Positions 6,260-15,080 of a stretch of 44,944 nucleotides of DNA are shown here, piece after piece (the first letter of the stretch is position 1; each line of letters starts with the position of its first letter). This DNA comes from Pseudolabrys sp. Lineage in GTDB: Bacteria > Pseudomonadota > Alphaproteobacteria > Rhizobiales > Xanthobacteraceae. A model generated the notes under the pieces. It searched no databases and had not been told where the DNA came from. It worked only from the letters and a program-made list of their open reading frames with translations. The DNA lies in contig JAHCKG010000034.1 in the NCBI GenBank assembly GCA_026125895.1, positions 1 through 44,944 of the forward strand, written 5' to 3'. Both the position numbers and the translations under genes were made by a program.

Positions 6260-8788
6260 ATGCCGGAAGGACTCCGGACGGCGAACGAGGCATTGCGTTC
6301 TCGTCCGAAACGAGGCGGATTCTTCGCCGCCGTCACGCTGACAGCTTTGACCGCCGCGCAGGATGCAGCGGCCGCCGACGGATCGACACTCGATCACGCC
6401 GTCACCTCGCTCGGCCGCCAGGAAATCGCGACCCTTACTCTGCTCGCCGGCCTCATCTGCTTCGCCGTGCTCGCCACCGCGGTGCTGATTCGCAGCCGCG
6501 GCGGCCGCCGCGATTCCGTGTCGCGCGACGACGCCATGGCGATGCAGGCGGAGATCGACCGGCTGCGGCAACTGCTGCTGTCGCAGCCACAGGTCATCGT
6601 CACCTGGCCGGCGGCGGCGGACGAACCGGAAATTCTCGGCGACACCACCATCGTCGCGCCCGGTAGCGCGCCGCAGCGCGTGCTGGCGTTCGGCGCCTGG
6701 CTTGAGCCGGCGGCGGCGCAGCGCATGGAAGAGGCGGTGGCGCGGCTCCGCGGCGAAGGCCGCGGCTTCGTCATGACGCTGACCACGCAGGCCGGCAGGC
6801 CGCTCGAGGCCGAAGGCCGCGCGCTCGGCGGCCGCGCCGTGCTGCGCCTGCGCGATGTCAGCGGCATCGAAAGCGAACTGGTCAACATCTCGACGCGGCA
6901 TGACCGTCTCGCCGGCGATCTCGAAACGCTGAAGTCGATGCTGGAAACGCTGCCGGCGCCGGTTTGGGCGCGCAATGCCGCGGGTCATCTGATCTTCGTC
7001 AACTCAGCCTATGCCCGCGCCGTCGAGGCGAACGATGCCGAGAGCGCCGTCGAGCGCAATCTTGAGCTGCTCGATGGCACCGCGCGCGCCGAAATCACGC
7101 GCATGCGCGCCAGCAACGCGGCCTTCACCAAGCGCCTGCCGGCGGTCGCGGCGGGGGAGCGGCGGGTGTTCGATGTGTTCGATGTGCCCACGGTGTTCGG
7201 CGCCGCCGGCGTCGCCATCGACCGCACCGAAACCGAAACCATGCGCACCGAGCTGCGGCGCATGACGGAAGCGCACCGCCGCCTGCTCGACCAGCTCGCC
7301 ACCGGCGTCGCCATCTTCAACGCCGACCGCAAGCTCACCTTCTACAACACCGCCTTCCGCGCCCTGTTCGACCTCGATCCGGCGCTGCTCGACCAGACGC
7401 CGACCGACACCAGCGTGCTCGACACTTTGCGCAGCGGCCGCAAACTGCCGGAGGAGCAGGATTTCCGGCAGTGGAAGCAGCAGCTTTACGAAGCCTACAC
7501 CGCCGTCGAGCCCAAGGAGCACATGTGGCACCTCCCCGACGGCCGCACCTTGCGCGTCGTCACCACGCCCAATCCGGAAGGCGGCGTGACTTATCTCTAC
7601 GACGACGTCACCGAGCGCTTGGCGATGCGCCGCAACTACGAGGCGCTCAACAAGGTACAGAGCGAGACGCTCGACAATCTCTCCGAAGCCGTCGCCGTGT
7701 TCGGCTCCGACGGCCGCGTGCGCCTGCACAACCCGGCGTTCCAGCGCATGTGGAAGCTGACGCCGGAGGCGCTCAACACCCATCCGCATGTCGAGGCCGT
7801 GACCGCCTGGTCGCAGGCGCTGCATGACGACAGCACGCTGTGGCGCGGCTTGCGCGCCGCGGTGACCGGCATCGACAACCGCGCGGCGCTCACCGCGCGG
7901 ATCGAACGCCGCGACGGCATGATGATCGACATGGCCACCGTGCCGCTGCCGGACGGCGCCACGCTGGTGGCGTTCCAGGACGTCACCGACTCGGTCAATG
8001 TCGAGCGCGCGCTGCGCGAGCGCAACGAGGCGCTGGTCGCCGCCGACGGCATCAAGATCGATTTCGTGCATCACGTTTCTTATGAGCTGCGTTCGCCGCT
8101 CACCAACATCATCGGCTTCGCCAACCTGCTGGCCGACCCGGTGTTCGGCCCGTTGACGCCGAAGCAGCACGAATATCTCGGCTACATCACCACCTCGACC
8201 AACGCGCTGCTGGCGATCATCAACAACATCCTCGACCTCGCCACCATCGACGCCGGCGCCATGACGCTGAACCTGACGCAGGTCGATATCCGGGCCTCGA
8301 TGGCGGAAGCGGCGGAAGGCGTGCAGGACCGGCTGATCAAGAACAACCTGCGGCTCGACATCGTCGCCGCCGCCGACATCGGCTCCTTCGCCGCCGACGC
8401 CAAGCGGCTCAAGCAGATCCTTTTCAACCTGTTGTCGAACGCCGTCGGGTTCTCGCCGCCGAACGCCACCGTGACGCTCGCCGCCGAGCGGCTCAATGGC
8501 AACGTGATGTTCTCGGTGACCGATCGCGGCCCGGGCATCGAGCCGTCGCGGCAGCAGAAGGTGTTCGACATGTTCGAAACCGATTCGGCCGGCTCGCAGC
8601 ATCGCGGCACCGGACTCGGACTGTCGCTGGTGCGCTCCTTCGTCGAACTGCACGGTGGCACGGTGTCGATCGATTCCGCGGTTGGCCGCGGCACCACCTT
8701 CACCTGCGTGTTCCCGGCCGAGCAGCAGCGCCACCCGGCGGAAACCGCGCCGGCCAGGCTGCCCGCGGCGAAGCGCAGCGCGGCGTAG
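6260..8788 (+). CDS. divL: DivL-type PAS sensor pseudo-histidine kinase (Tyr in place of His)
   Basis: An 842-residue membrane-anchored cell-cycle regulator. A membrane segment lies at about 58-78. PAS-like domains follow near 233 (LPAPVWARNAAGHLIFVNSA), 345 (LATGVAIFNADRKLTFYNTA) and 480 (LSEAVAVFGSDGRVRLHNPA). The H-box reads HVSYELRSPLTNIIGF, with Tyr608 where kinases have the phospho-accepting His, as in Caulobacter DivL. The ATP-binding domain is intact: N box QILFNLLSNAVGFS, G1 VTDRGPGIE, G2 GTGLGLSLV. In Caulobacter, DivL reads DivK phosphorylation and controls CckA, hence CtrA. A GGGG lies about 9 bases before the ATG. It is longer than the Caulobacter protein (about 770 residues). 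Its place before the tsaE fusion is conserved in related genomes. Confidence 0.9.
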   Translation: MPEGLRTANEALRSRPKRGGFFAAVTLTALTAAQDAAAADGSTLDHAVTSLGRQEIATLTLLAGLICFAVLATAVLIRSRGGRRDSVSRDDAMAMQAEIDRLRQLLLSQPQVIVTWPAAADEPEILGDTTIVAPGSAPQRVLAFGAWLEPAAAQRMEEAVARLRGEGRGFVMTLTTQAGRPLEAEGRALGGRAVLRLRDVSGIESELVNISTRHDRLAGDLETLKSMLETLPAPVWARNAAGHLIFVNSAYARAVEANDAESAVERNLELLDGTARAEITRMRASNAAFTKRLPAVAAGERRVFDVFDVPTVFGAAGVAIDRTETETMRTELRRMTEAHRRLLDQLATGVAIFNADRKLTFYNTAFRALFDLDPALLDQTPTDTSVLDTLRSGRKLPEEQDFRQWKQQLYEAYTAVEPKEHMWHLPDGRTLRVVTTPNPEGGVTYLYDDVTERLAMRRNYEALNKVQSETLDNLSEAVAVFGSDGRVRLHNPAFQRMWKLTPEALNTHPHVEAVTAWSQALHDDSTLWRGLRAAVTGIDNRAALTARIERRDGMMIDMATVPLPDGATLVAFQDVTDSVNVERALRERNEALVAADGIKIDFVHHVSYELRSPLTNIIGFANLLADPVFGPLTPKQHEYLGYITTSTNALLAIINNILDLATIDAGAMTLNLTQVDIRASMAEAAEGVQDRLIKNNLRLDIVAAADIGSFAADAKRLKQILFNLLSNAVGFSPPNATVTLAAERLNGNVMFSVTDRGPGIEPSRQQKVFDMFETDSAGSQHRGTGLGLSLVRSFVELHGGTVSIDSAVGRGTTFTCVFPAEQQRHPAETAPARLPAAKRSAA

Positions 8789-8808
8789 CCTCAAGCCTTA
8801 GTAGCCCT

Positions 8809-8889
8809 GTCATGGCCGGGCTTGTCCCGGCCATCCACGCCTTGTCGCGCAGCAAAGACGTGGATGCCCGGCACAAGGCCGGGCATGAC
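8809..8889. repeat. Palindromic intergenic repeat (GTCATGGCCGGG type)
   Basis: An imperfect inverted repeat from GTCATGGCCGGGCTTGTCCC to a complementary block ending CCGGGCATGAC, with GGCCATCCACG and CGTGGATGCC as inner arms. It sits after divL, outside any gene, and resembles dispersed palindromes of Bradyrhizobium-like genomes. Confidence 0.7.
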
Positions 8890-8910
8890 GGAGATGTACG
8901 GGGCCTCGAA

Positions 8911-8943
8911 AGAAAGCAAAACCCCCGCGGCGAACCGCGGGGG
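8911..8943 (-). terminator. Rho-independent terminator of the small secreted-protein gene
   Basis: On the minus strand CCCCCGCGG and CCGCGGGGG form a 9-bp perfect stem (8922-8930 with 8935-8943) closed by a TTCG tetraloop and followed by TTTTGCTTT. It lies about 50 bases after the stop of the gene at 8996-9397. Confidence 0.85.
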
Positions 8944-8995
8944 CCTTGTCTACGCATTCACGCATACGCGACGCTACGCTTACCCCGGGAGAGGC

Positions 8996-9397
8996 TTAGC
9001 GATAGTAGCGCTGCGCACGCGGCGCGTAACCGACATACTCGCCGTTGGCGCAGGCATCACGGTTGGCGCCGAACAGTGCGTGGAAGCCGCGGCACGGCTG
9101 CACCGCACCGTCGATCAGCGCGACGGTGCCGATACCGGCAACGCCGCCGATCGCGGCAGCGCCCGCGGCGCTGGTCGGCAGCGCGGCGCCACCGATGGCC
9201 GGCGCGGCGCCATACCAGCCGTTCGCCAGACCGACGCCCACGGCCGTACCGACGGCGGCACCCGCGAGCGGCGCGCCGTAGCTGTAGTACGGGCCTTCGC
9301 TGCGGCCGTAAGCCGGTTCAGCGCTGGCCAGGGTCGGCATTGCAACGGCAGCCGCGGTCACAGCGGCGACGGAAAGCCCGGTAATGAGTTTACGCAT
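8996..9397 (-). CDS. Small secreted Gly/Ala-rich hypothetical protein
   Basis: A 133-residue protein of unknown function. A clear Sec signal peptide (MRKLITGLSVAAVTAAAVAM, then cleavage after TLASA at about residue 26) is followed by a Tyr/Gly segment. Two Ala/Gly-rich hydrophobic stretches (APLAGAAVGTAVGVGLANG, near 42-60, and GAAAIGGVAGIGTVALIDG, near 79-97) resemble glycine-zipper segments of envelope proteins. The C-terminus has two Cys (QPCRGFHALFG, RDACANGEYVGY) that could form a disulfide, and ends RYYR. GGAG lies about 8 bases before the ATG. It is monocistronic, with its own terminator and an EcfG-like promoter, so a general-stress-induced periplasmic or surface role is inferred. Confidence 0.8.
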   Translation of the reverse strand: MRKLITGLSVAAVTAAAVAMPTLASAEPAYGRSEGPYYSYGAPLAGAAVGTAVGVGLANGWYGAAPAIGGAALPTSAAGAAAIGGVAGIGTVALIDGAVQPCRGFHALFGANRDACANGEYVGYAPRAQRYYR

Positions 9398-9442
9398 GAG
9401 AATTCTCCATCTTCTTCGTTCGTCAAACCCCTCGGGCGAATA

Positions 9443-9468
9443 AACGTGTTGCCACGCGGAAGCGTTCC
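9443..9468 (-). promoter_or_regulatory. EcfG-type (general stress response) promoter
   Basis: On the minus strand GGAAC (9468-9464) is followed after 17 bases by CGTT (9446-9443). This fits the alphaproteobacterial EcfG consensus, GGAAC-N16/17-CGTT. The predicted start point is about 40 bases before the ATG of the secreted-protein gene at 9397, the usual distance. One exact match could still arise by chance. Confidence 0.6.
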
Positions 9469-9626
9469 GAAAACGGTGGAAAATCGCGGTGTTTCCTCAA
9501 CCAAGGCGGCGATGTGATGAAGCGCGGTGAAAACAAGGCACGAACGGGGCAGCCTTGCCACAACGCTGACTAGCGGTGCGCGCCGCGCTTTGCTTATAAA
9601 GATGACGTTCCACCCTGGATGATTCG

Positions 9627-11168
9627 ATGCCGCCTTCCGGTTCCGGCGCTTTCAGTTTCACGATCGCGCTCGGCGATGAGACGGCGACGCGCAAGCTCGC
9701 CGCCGACATCGCCAACCTGATCGAACCCGGCGATGTCATCACGCTGTCCGGCGATCTCGGCGCCGGCAAGTCGGCCTTCGCCCGCGCTCTCATCCGCCAT
9801 CTCGCCGGCGACGATGCGCTCGAAGTGCCGAGCCCGACCTTCACATTGATGCAGACTTACGATCTGCCGCGCTTTCCTCTGGTGCATGCCGATCTCTACC
9901 GGCTGTCCGGCCCGGACGAACTCGCCGAACTCGGCTTCGACGACGAGGCGGCTTCGACCGTGATGCTGATCGAGTGGCCGGACCGCGCCGCCGGCCACCT
10001 GCCGGAGGATCGCATCGACGTCGCGCTCGCGCTCGATCCGGCGCAAGGCGACACCTGGCGTCGCTGCGAAGTGACGGGCCACGGCAAACTCGCCGCACGC
10101 GTCGAACGCATCGAGATCATCCGCCGCTTTCTCAACGACATGAGCTTTGGCACCGCGCGGCGCACGCGCATGCAGGGCGACGCTTCGAGCCGCATGTATG
10201 AAAGGCTCGAGCGCGACGGCGCGAGCTACATCCTCATGAATTCGCCGCGCCGCCCCGACGGCCCGCCGGTCGAGGACGGCAAGCCTTACAGCGCCATCGC
10301 CCATCTCGCCGAAGACGTGACGCCGTTCATCGCCATGGCCCATGCGCTGCGCGACGCCGGCGCCTCGGCGCCGCAACTGATCGCCACCGACCGCGCCGAA
10401 GGCCTTATCGTTCTCGAGGATCTCGGCAGCGAGGCCGTGGTCGCCGGCGATCCACCGGCGCCGATCGAGGAGCGCTACGCCGCCGCCGTCGATCTGCTCG
10501 CCGTTTTGCACAGCGTACCGAAGCCGGACGTGCTGCGCGTCGATGCCGGGACGATGTACCGCGTGCCGCGCTTCGACATCGGCGCCATGCTGATCGAAGT
10601 GTCGCTGCTCATCGACTGGTACCTGCCGTTCCGCAATGTCAGCCCGAGCGATGCCCTGCGCGCCGATTACCGCATGCGCTGGCGCGACGCGCTGCAGCCG
10701 GCGCTGGCCGCACCGCCGACCTGGGTGCTGCGCGACTACCATTCGCCGAACCTGATCTGGCTGCCGGAGCGCGACGGCATCAAGCGTGTCGGCGTGCTCG
10801 ACTTCCAGGACGCGGTGATGGGCCCCGCCGCCTACGACGTTGCCTCGCTCTGCCAGGACGCGCGCGTCGATGTGCCGGAGGCGCTCGAGATCAGCCTGCT
10901 GACGCGTTACACCCGCGCGCGCCTAGGCGAGCCGGATTTCGACGCGCGCGGCTTCACGCATCTCTATGCGCTGATGGCGGCGCAGCGCGCCTCCAAGATC
11001 CTCGGTATCTTCGCCCGCCTCGACAAGCGCGACGGCAAGCCGCAATATTTGCGTCATCTGCCGCGGGTATGGACCTATCTCCAGCGCGCGCTGGCGCATC
11101 CGGCGCTGGCGCCGCTCGCGGCCTGGTACCGCGACCACATTCCCGCACCGGGTATGAGAGGATCATGA
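9627..11168 (+). CDS. Fusion of tRNA t6A ATPase TsaE and anomeric MurNAc/GlcNAc kinase AmgK-like phosphotransferase
   Basis: A 513-residue two-domain protein. Residues 1 to about 165 are TsaE, the ATPase that drives the TsaB-TsaD-TsaE complex making N6-threonylcarbamoyladenosine in tRNA: Walker A GDLGAGKSAFAR, then VPSPTFTLMQTY, HADLYRL and LIEWPDR. From about 170 the protein is an aminoglycoside-phosphotransferase-fold kinase (RRTRMQGDASSRMYERLE, catalytic RDYHSPNLIW, metal-binding LDFQDA). The next gene, overlapping by ATGA, is a MurU-like uridylyltransferase, so the kinase is best read as AmgK, which phosphorylates MurNAc at C1 in peptidoglycan recycling. TsaE proteins are normally only about 150 residues. 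The frame is open without any break through the joint. Confidence 0.92.
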   Translation: MPPSGSGAFSFTIALGDETATRKLAADIANLIEPGDVITLSGDLGAGKSAFARALIRHLAGDDALEVPSPTFTLMQTYDLPRFPLVHADLYRLSGPDELAELGFDDEAASTVMLIEWPDRAAGHLPEDRIDVALALDPAQGDTWRRCEVTGHGKLAARVERIEIIRRFLNDMSFGTARRTRMQGDASSRMYERLERDGASYILMNSPRRPDGPPVEDGKPYSAIAHLAEDVTPFIAMAHALRDAGASAPQLIATDRAEGLIVLEDLGSEAVVAGDPPAPIEERYAAAVDLLAVLHSVPKPDVLRVDAGTMYRVPRFDIGAMLIEVSLLIDWYLPFRNVSPSDALRADYRMRWRDALQPALAAPPTWVLRDYHSPNLIWLPERDGIKRVGVLDFQDAVMGPAAYDVASLCQDARVDVPEALEISLLTRYTRARLGEPDFDARGFTHLYALMAAQRASKILGIFARLDKRDGKPQYLRHLPRVWTYLQRALAHPALAPLAAWYRDHIPAPGMRGS

Positions 11169-11890
11169 GCATCGACACGCCGCGCCGCGCCATGGTGCTC
11201 GCCGCCGGCTTCGGCCAGCGCATGCAGCCGCTGACCGCTACAAGGCCGAAGCCGCTGGTGGAAGTCGCCGGCAAGGCGCTGCTCGATCACGTCCTGGACC
11301 GCCTCGGCGAGGCCGGCGTCGCGGAGGCGATCGTCAATGTGCATTACCTCGGCGACCAGATCGTCTCCCATACCGCCGCGCGGCAGCGGCCGAAGGTCGT
11401 CATCTCCGACGAGCGCGATGCGCTGCTCGATACCGGCGGCGGCGTGGTCAAGGCGATGCCGCTGATCGGCGACGCGCCGTTCTACCACATCAACTCCGAT
11501 ACGATCTGGATCGACGGCGTCACGCCCAACCTGACGCGGCTGGCCGAAAGCTTCGACGCCGCGGCGATGGATGCGCTGCTGTTGCTGGCGCCGACCGCCG
11601 GCAGTATCGGCTATGCCGGCCGCGGCGATTTCGTCATGGCGTCGGACGGCCGCCTGAGCCCGCGCGCCGAGCGCGACATCGCACCCTTCGTCTATGCCGG
11701 CGCCGCCATCCTGTCGCCGCGGCTGTTCGACGGCGCGCCGCGGGGCGCATTCTCCCTGACAAAACTGTTCAATCGCGCCATCGAGCGCGAACGCCTCTAC
11801 GGATTGCGCCTCGAAGGCCTGTGGATGCATGTCGGCACGCCCGACGCCATCGGCCAGGCGGAAGCCGCGATCGCGGCGAGTGCGGGCTGA
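11165..11890 (+). CDS. murU: MurNAc-alpha-1-phosphate uridylyltransferase (MurU-like nucleotidyltransferase)
   Basis: A 241-residue sugar-1-phosphate nucleotidyltransferase. MVLAAGFGQRMQPLTATRPK is the nucleotide-binding signature with the pyrophosphorylase Arg and the following KPLVEVAGK. VVISDERDALLDTGGGVVKA forms the sugar site, and HINSDTIWIDG carries the metal-binding Asp. With AmgK it converts recycled MurNAc to UDP-MurNAc, bypassing de novo MurA/MurB synthesis; in Pseudomonas this pathway gives intrinsic fosfomycin tolerance. The ATG overlaps the stop of the tsaE-amgK gene (ATGA), so the two are co-translated. A generic NTP-transferase on another sugar phosphate is the main alternative. 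Confidence 0.88.
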   Translation: MSIDTPRRAMVLAAGFGQRMQPLTATRPKPLVEVAGKALLDHVLDRLGEAGVAEAIVNVHYLGDQIVSHTAARQRPKVVISDERDALLDTGGGVVKAMPLIGDAPFYHINSDTIWIDGVTPNLTRLAESFDAAAMDALLLLAPTAGSIGYAGRGDFVMASDGRLSPRAERDIAPFVYAGAAILSPRLFDGAPRGAFSLTKLFNRAIERERLYGLRLEGLWMHVGTPDAIGQAEAAIAASAG

Positions 11891-11912
11891 CTTGCAAAAG
11901 CGGCAAATTTAA

Positions 11913-11974
11913 CCGCTCGTCCCCGCGAAAGCGGGGACCCAGAACTGGATTCCCGCTTGCGCGGGAATAAGCGG
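11913..11974. repeat. Dispersed palindromic repeat, family A copy 1
   Basis: The block CCGCTCGTCCCCGCGAAAGC and its inverted partner ending GCGGGAATAAGCGG flank a short CCCAGAACTGGAT core. The same design recurs at 21755-21843 and, more diverged, at 26790-26883. It lies between murU and addB. Confidence 0.75.
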
Positions 11975-12023
11975 AGTTTAGATCAGGCCCACAGCCCTCT
12001 CTCACTTTGTGTATCCTGGCGGC

Positions 12024-15000
12024 ATGAAGCCCAACCTCTTCACCATCCCCGCCTCGGCGCCGTTCCTGCCGGCGCTGATCGATGCGCTGCTCGAGGGGCG
12101 GCTCGTCGCGGGCTATCCGGCTTCCCGCGATCCCCTCGAGATCGCGCGCGCCACGCTTTATCTGCCGACGCAGCGCGCCTGCCGCGCCGCGCGCGACGTC
12201 TTCCTCGAACGCCTCGGCGCTGACGCGGCGATCCTGCCGCGCATCGTGCCGCTCGGCGGCATCGACGAGGACGACATCGCCTTCGCCGAAGCCGCCAAGG
12301 CGGAGTTGCCGGAACAGGCGCTCGCCATTCCCGAAGCAATGAGCGGCCTGTCGCGGCTGATGCCGCTGTCGGCGCTGATCCTCAAATGGGCGCGCATCAT
12401 CGCGCCGAAGGAGCGCGGTCACGTGCCGCTGGTCGCCAGCAATCCGGTCACGGCGTTTCGCCTGGCGCAGGATCTGGCGCGGCTGATGGATGACATGACC
12501 ACGCGGCAGGTGCCGTGGGAAGCGCTCGACGATCTGGTGCCGGACGAGCACGACCGCTTCTGGGATCTGACGCTCGGCTTTCTCAAATTCATCCGTCAGG
12601 AGTGGCCGAACATCCTTGCCTGTGTCGGCGCCATCGAGCCGGCCGAGCGGCGCGACCTGCTGATCAAGGCCGAGACCGAGCGGCTCGCGAGTTCAGGCGA
12701 CCCGATCATCGCCGCCGGTTCGACCGGCTCGATCCCGGCGACCGCGACCTTGCTCGACACGATTTCGAAGCTGCCGCACGGCGCCGTCGTGCTGCCCGGC
12801 CTCGACACCGATCTCGACGACAAGAGCTGGGAGGCGATCCTCAGCGACAACGACGCCGCGCACGGACACCCCCAATTTGCCTTGGCTTCGCTGATCAAGC
12901 GCATCGGCATCGCGCGCGCCGACATCGCCACGCTCGCTGCCCCGGCGGCATATGGCCGTGAGCGCGTCACCTCCGAAGCGTTGCGACCGGCGCTTGCCAG
13001 CCAGCTCTGGCAGACCTTGCCCGCCGATGGCGACTTCGCCGCGCGCGCGGATAACGCCGTGACGAATGTCGCCGTCATCGAGACGGCGAATGCCGAAGAG
13101 GAAGCGCTGGCGATTGCCGTCACCTTGCGCGAAGCCGTGGAGACGAAAGACAAGACCGCGGCATTGGTGACGCCCGATATCGCGCTCGGCCGCCGCGTCG
13201 CCGCGCTGCTCGAGCGCTGGAAGCTGCCGGTCGATGACTCGCGCGGCCAATCGCTCGCCGATTTGCCCGACGGCGTGTTCGCGCGGCTGGTCGCCGATGT
13301 CGCGCGCCATGAATTCGCGCCGGTGCCGCTGCTGGCGCTGCTGAAGCAGCAGTCGAGCCCGTTCGAGCCGGCGGCGGTCAGCGCGCTGGAGCGCGCCATC
13401 CTGCGCGGCCCGCGGCCGGCGGCCGGCAGCGCCGGGCTCGGCGCGGCGCTCGAGGCGATCCGCGGTCAGATTACCGCCGCCCACGCCGGCAAGGAATCCG
13501 GCCTGCACCGGTCCGATCCGCGGCTCACCCTCACCGACGCCGAACTCGATGCCGCCGGCGGCCTGATCGAGACCCTGCGCAGCGCCATGGCGCCACTCGA
13601 ATCCTTGCGCGGCGCCCAGCCGGTGAAGGTTTTCGCGCAGAGACATGACGAGGCGCTGACAAACCTCGGCGGCATGACGCGCGAGCTGAAGGCCGCGTTC
13701 GACGAACTCGCCGGCGCCGAAGCGCTCGACGTCTCCATCTCCGACTATGCCGAACTCTTCCACCTCGCCATCGCCGACCGCACGATTCACCGCGCCCCGG
13801 CCGATGCGCGTATCCGCATCTTCGGCCTGCTCGAGGCGCGGCTGCAGCATGTCGATCGTCTCGTTCTCGGCGGGCTGGTCGAAGGCGTCTGGCCGCCGGA
13901 GGCGCAGGCCGACTCCTGGCTGTCGCGGCCGATGCGGCGCCAGCTTGGCCTCGATCTGCCGGAGCGGCGCATCGGCCTGTCGGCGCACGATTTTGCGCAG
14001 GCGCTCGGCGCGCGCGAGGTCATCCTGTCGCGGCCGGCCAAGCTCGGCGGCGAACCGACGGTGGCATCGCGCTTCGTGCAGCGGCTCGCCGCCGTGCTCG
14101 GCGAGGCGCGCTGGAAGGCGGCGCGCGAGCGCGGCGCGCAATACGTCGCGCTGGCGCGCAAGCTCGACGAGACCGAAACCGTGACGCCGGCGCAGCGCCC
14201 GGCGCCGACGCCGCCTTTCGAGGCGCGGCCGCGCCGCCTCAGCGTCACCGAGATCGAAGACCTGCTGCGCGATCCCTATACGATCTATGCCAAGCACGTG
14301 CTGAAGCTGACGCCGCTCGACGACATCGACGCGCCGGCCGACGCGGCCATGCGCGGCACCGCGATCCACGATTCGCTCGCCGAATTCGATCTGGCGCACA
14401 AGGACCGCGAACTACCCGCCGACGCGCTCGACGCTCTGCTCGCCATCGGCCAGCGCCGCTTCGCACCGCTCGCCGATTTCCCCGAGGCGCGCGCCTTCTG
14501 GTGGCCGCGCTTCGAGCGCATCGCCGCGTGGTTCGTCAATTTCGATCGCCAGCGCCGCGCGCAGGCGCAATCGCTCGCCATCGAGATCGGCGGCCGCATC
14601 GCCATCCCGTTCGGCGACGACACGTTCCATCTCACCGTGCGCGCCGACCGCATCGAAGCCCTCGCCGACGGCCGCTACGCCATCATCGACTACAAGACCG
14701 GCGCGCCGCCGAGCTCCAAGCAGGTGCAGGCCGGGCTGTCGCCGCAATTGACGCTGGAAGCCGCGATCCTCAAAGCCGGCGGTTTTGCCGACGCGCCGGC
14801 CGGCGCCACCGTCAGTGAACTGCTCTATGTGCGGCTGCGCGGCGGCGCCGAAGCCGGCGAGGAAAAGCCGGTCGTGTTCGAGGACAGCACGGCGGACGAA
14901 CAGGCGGACAAAGCGCTGGCCGAACTGACCAAGGTGCTGGCGCAGTTCGCCGATCCGAAGAGCCCTTATCTGTCGCTGCGCCATCCGATGTGGAAGAACC

Positions 15001-15080
15001 ACTACGGCACCTACGATCACCTCGCCCGCATCAAGGAATGGTCGCTGACCGGCGGCTTCGACGAAGAGGTGGGCGAATGA
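12024..15080 (+). CDS. addB: Double-strand break repair protein AddB
   Basis: A 1018-residue subunit of the AddAB helicase-nuclease, the alphaproteobacterial counterpart of RecBCD. It starts MKPNLFTIPASAPFLPALID, the normal alphaproteobacterial AddB opening; an in-frame GTG at 12009 is less likely. The long N-terminal part is an inactivated helicase-like region (YLPTQRACRAARDVF; no Walker A seen). The C-terminal RecB-type nuclease has GTAIHDSLAEF (His), VRADRIE (Asp) and IIDYKTGAPP (Asp and Lys), with a downstream Gln in LSPQLTLEA. No iron-sulfur Cys cluster like that of the Firmicutes AddB is visible. addA follows with an ATGA overlap. Confidence 0.95.
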   Translation: MKPNLFTIPASAPFLPALIDALLEGRLVAGYPASRDPLEIARATLYLPTQRACRAARDVFLERLGADAAILPRIVPLGGIDEDDIAFAEAAKAELPEQALAIPEAMSGLSRLMPLSALILKWARIIAPKERGHVPLVASNPVTAFRLAQDLARLMDDMTTRQVPWEALDDLVPDEHDRFWDLTLGFLKFIRQEWPNILACVGAIEPAERRDLLIKAETERLASSGDPIIAAGSTGSIPATATLLDTISKLPHGAVVLPGLDTDLDDKSWEAILSDNDAAHGHPQFALASLIKRIGIARADIATLAAPAAYGRERVTSEALRPALASQLWQTLPADGDFAARADNAVTNVAVIETANAEEEALAIAVTLREAVETKDKTAALVTPDIALGRRVAALLERWKLPVDDSRGQSLADLPDGVFARLVADVARHEFAPVPLLALLKQQSSPFEPAAVSALERAILRGPRPAAGSAGLGAALEAIRGQITAAHAGKESGLHRSDPRLTLTDAELDAAGGLIETLRSAMAPLESLRGAQPVKVFAQRHDEALTNLGGMTRELKAAFDELAGAEALDVSISDYAELFHLAIADRTIHRAPADARIRIFGLLEARLQHVDRLVLGGLVEGVWPPEAQADSWLSRPMRRQLGLDLPERRIGLSAHDFAQALGAREVILSRPAKLGGEPTVASRFVQRLAAVLGEARWKAARERGAQYVALARKLDETETVTPAQRPAPTPPFEARPRRLSVTEIEDLLRDPYTIYAKHVLKLTPLDDIDAPADAAMRGTAIHDSLAEFDLAHKDRELPADALDALLAIGQRRFAPLADFPEARAFWWPRFERIAAWFVNFDRQRRAQAQSLAIEIGGRIAIPFGDDTFHLTVRADRIEALADGRYAIIDYKTGAPPSSKQVQAGLSPQLTLEAAILKAGGFADAPAGATVSELLYVRLRGGAEAGEEKPVVFEDSTADEQADKALAELTKVLAQFADPKSPYLSLRHPMWKNHYGTYDHLARIKEWSLTGGFDEEVGE

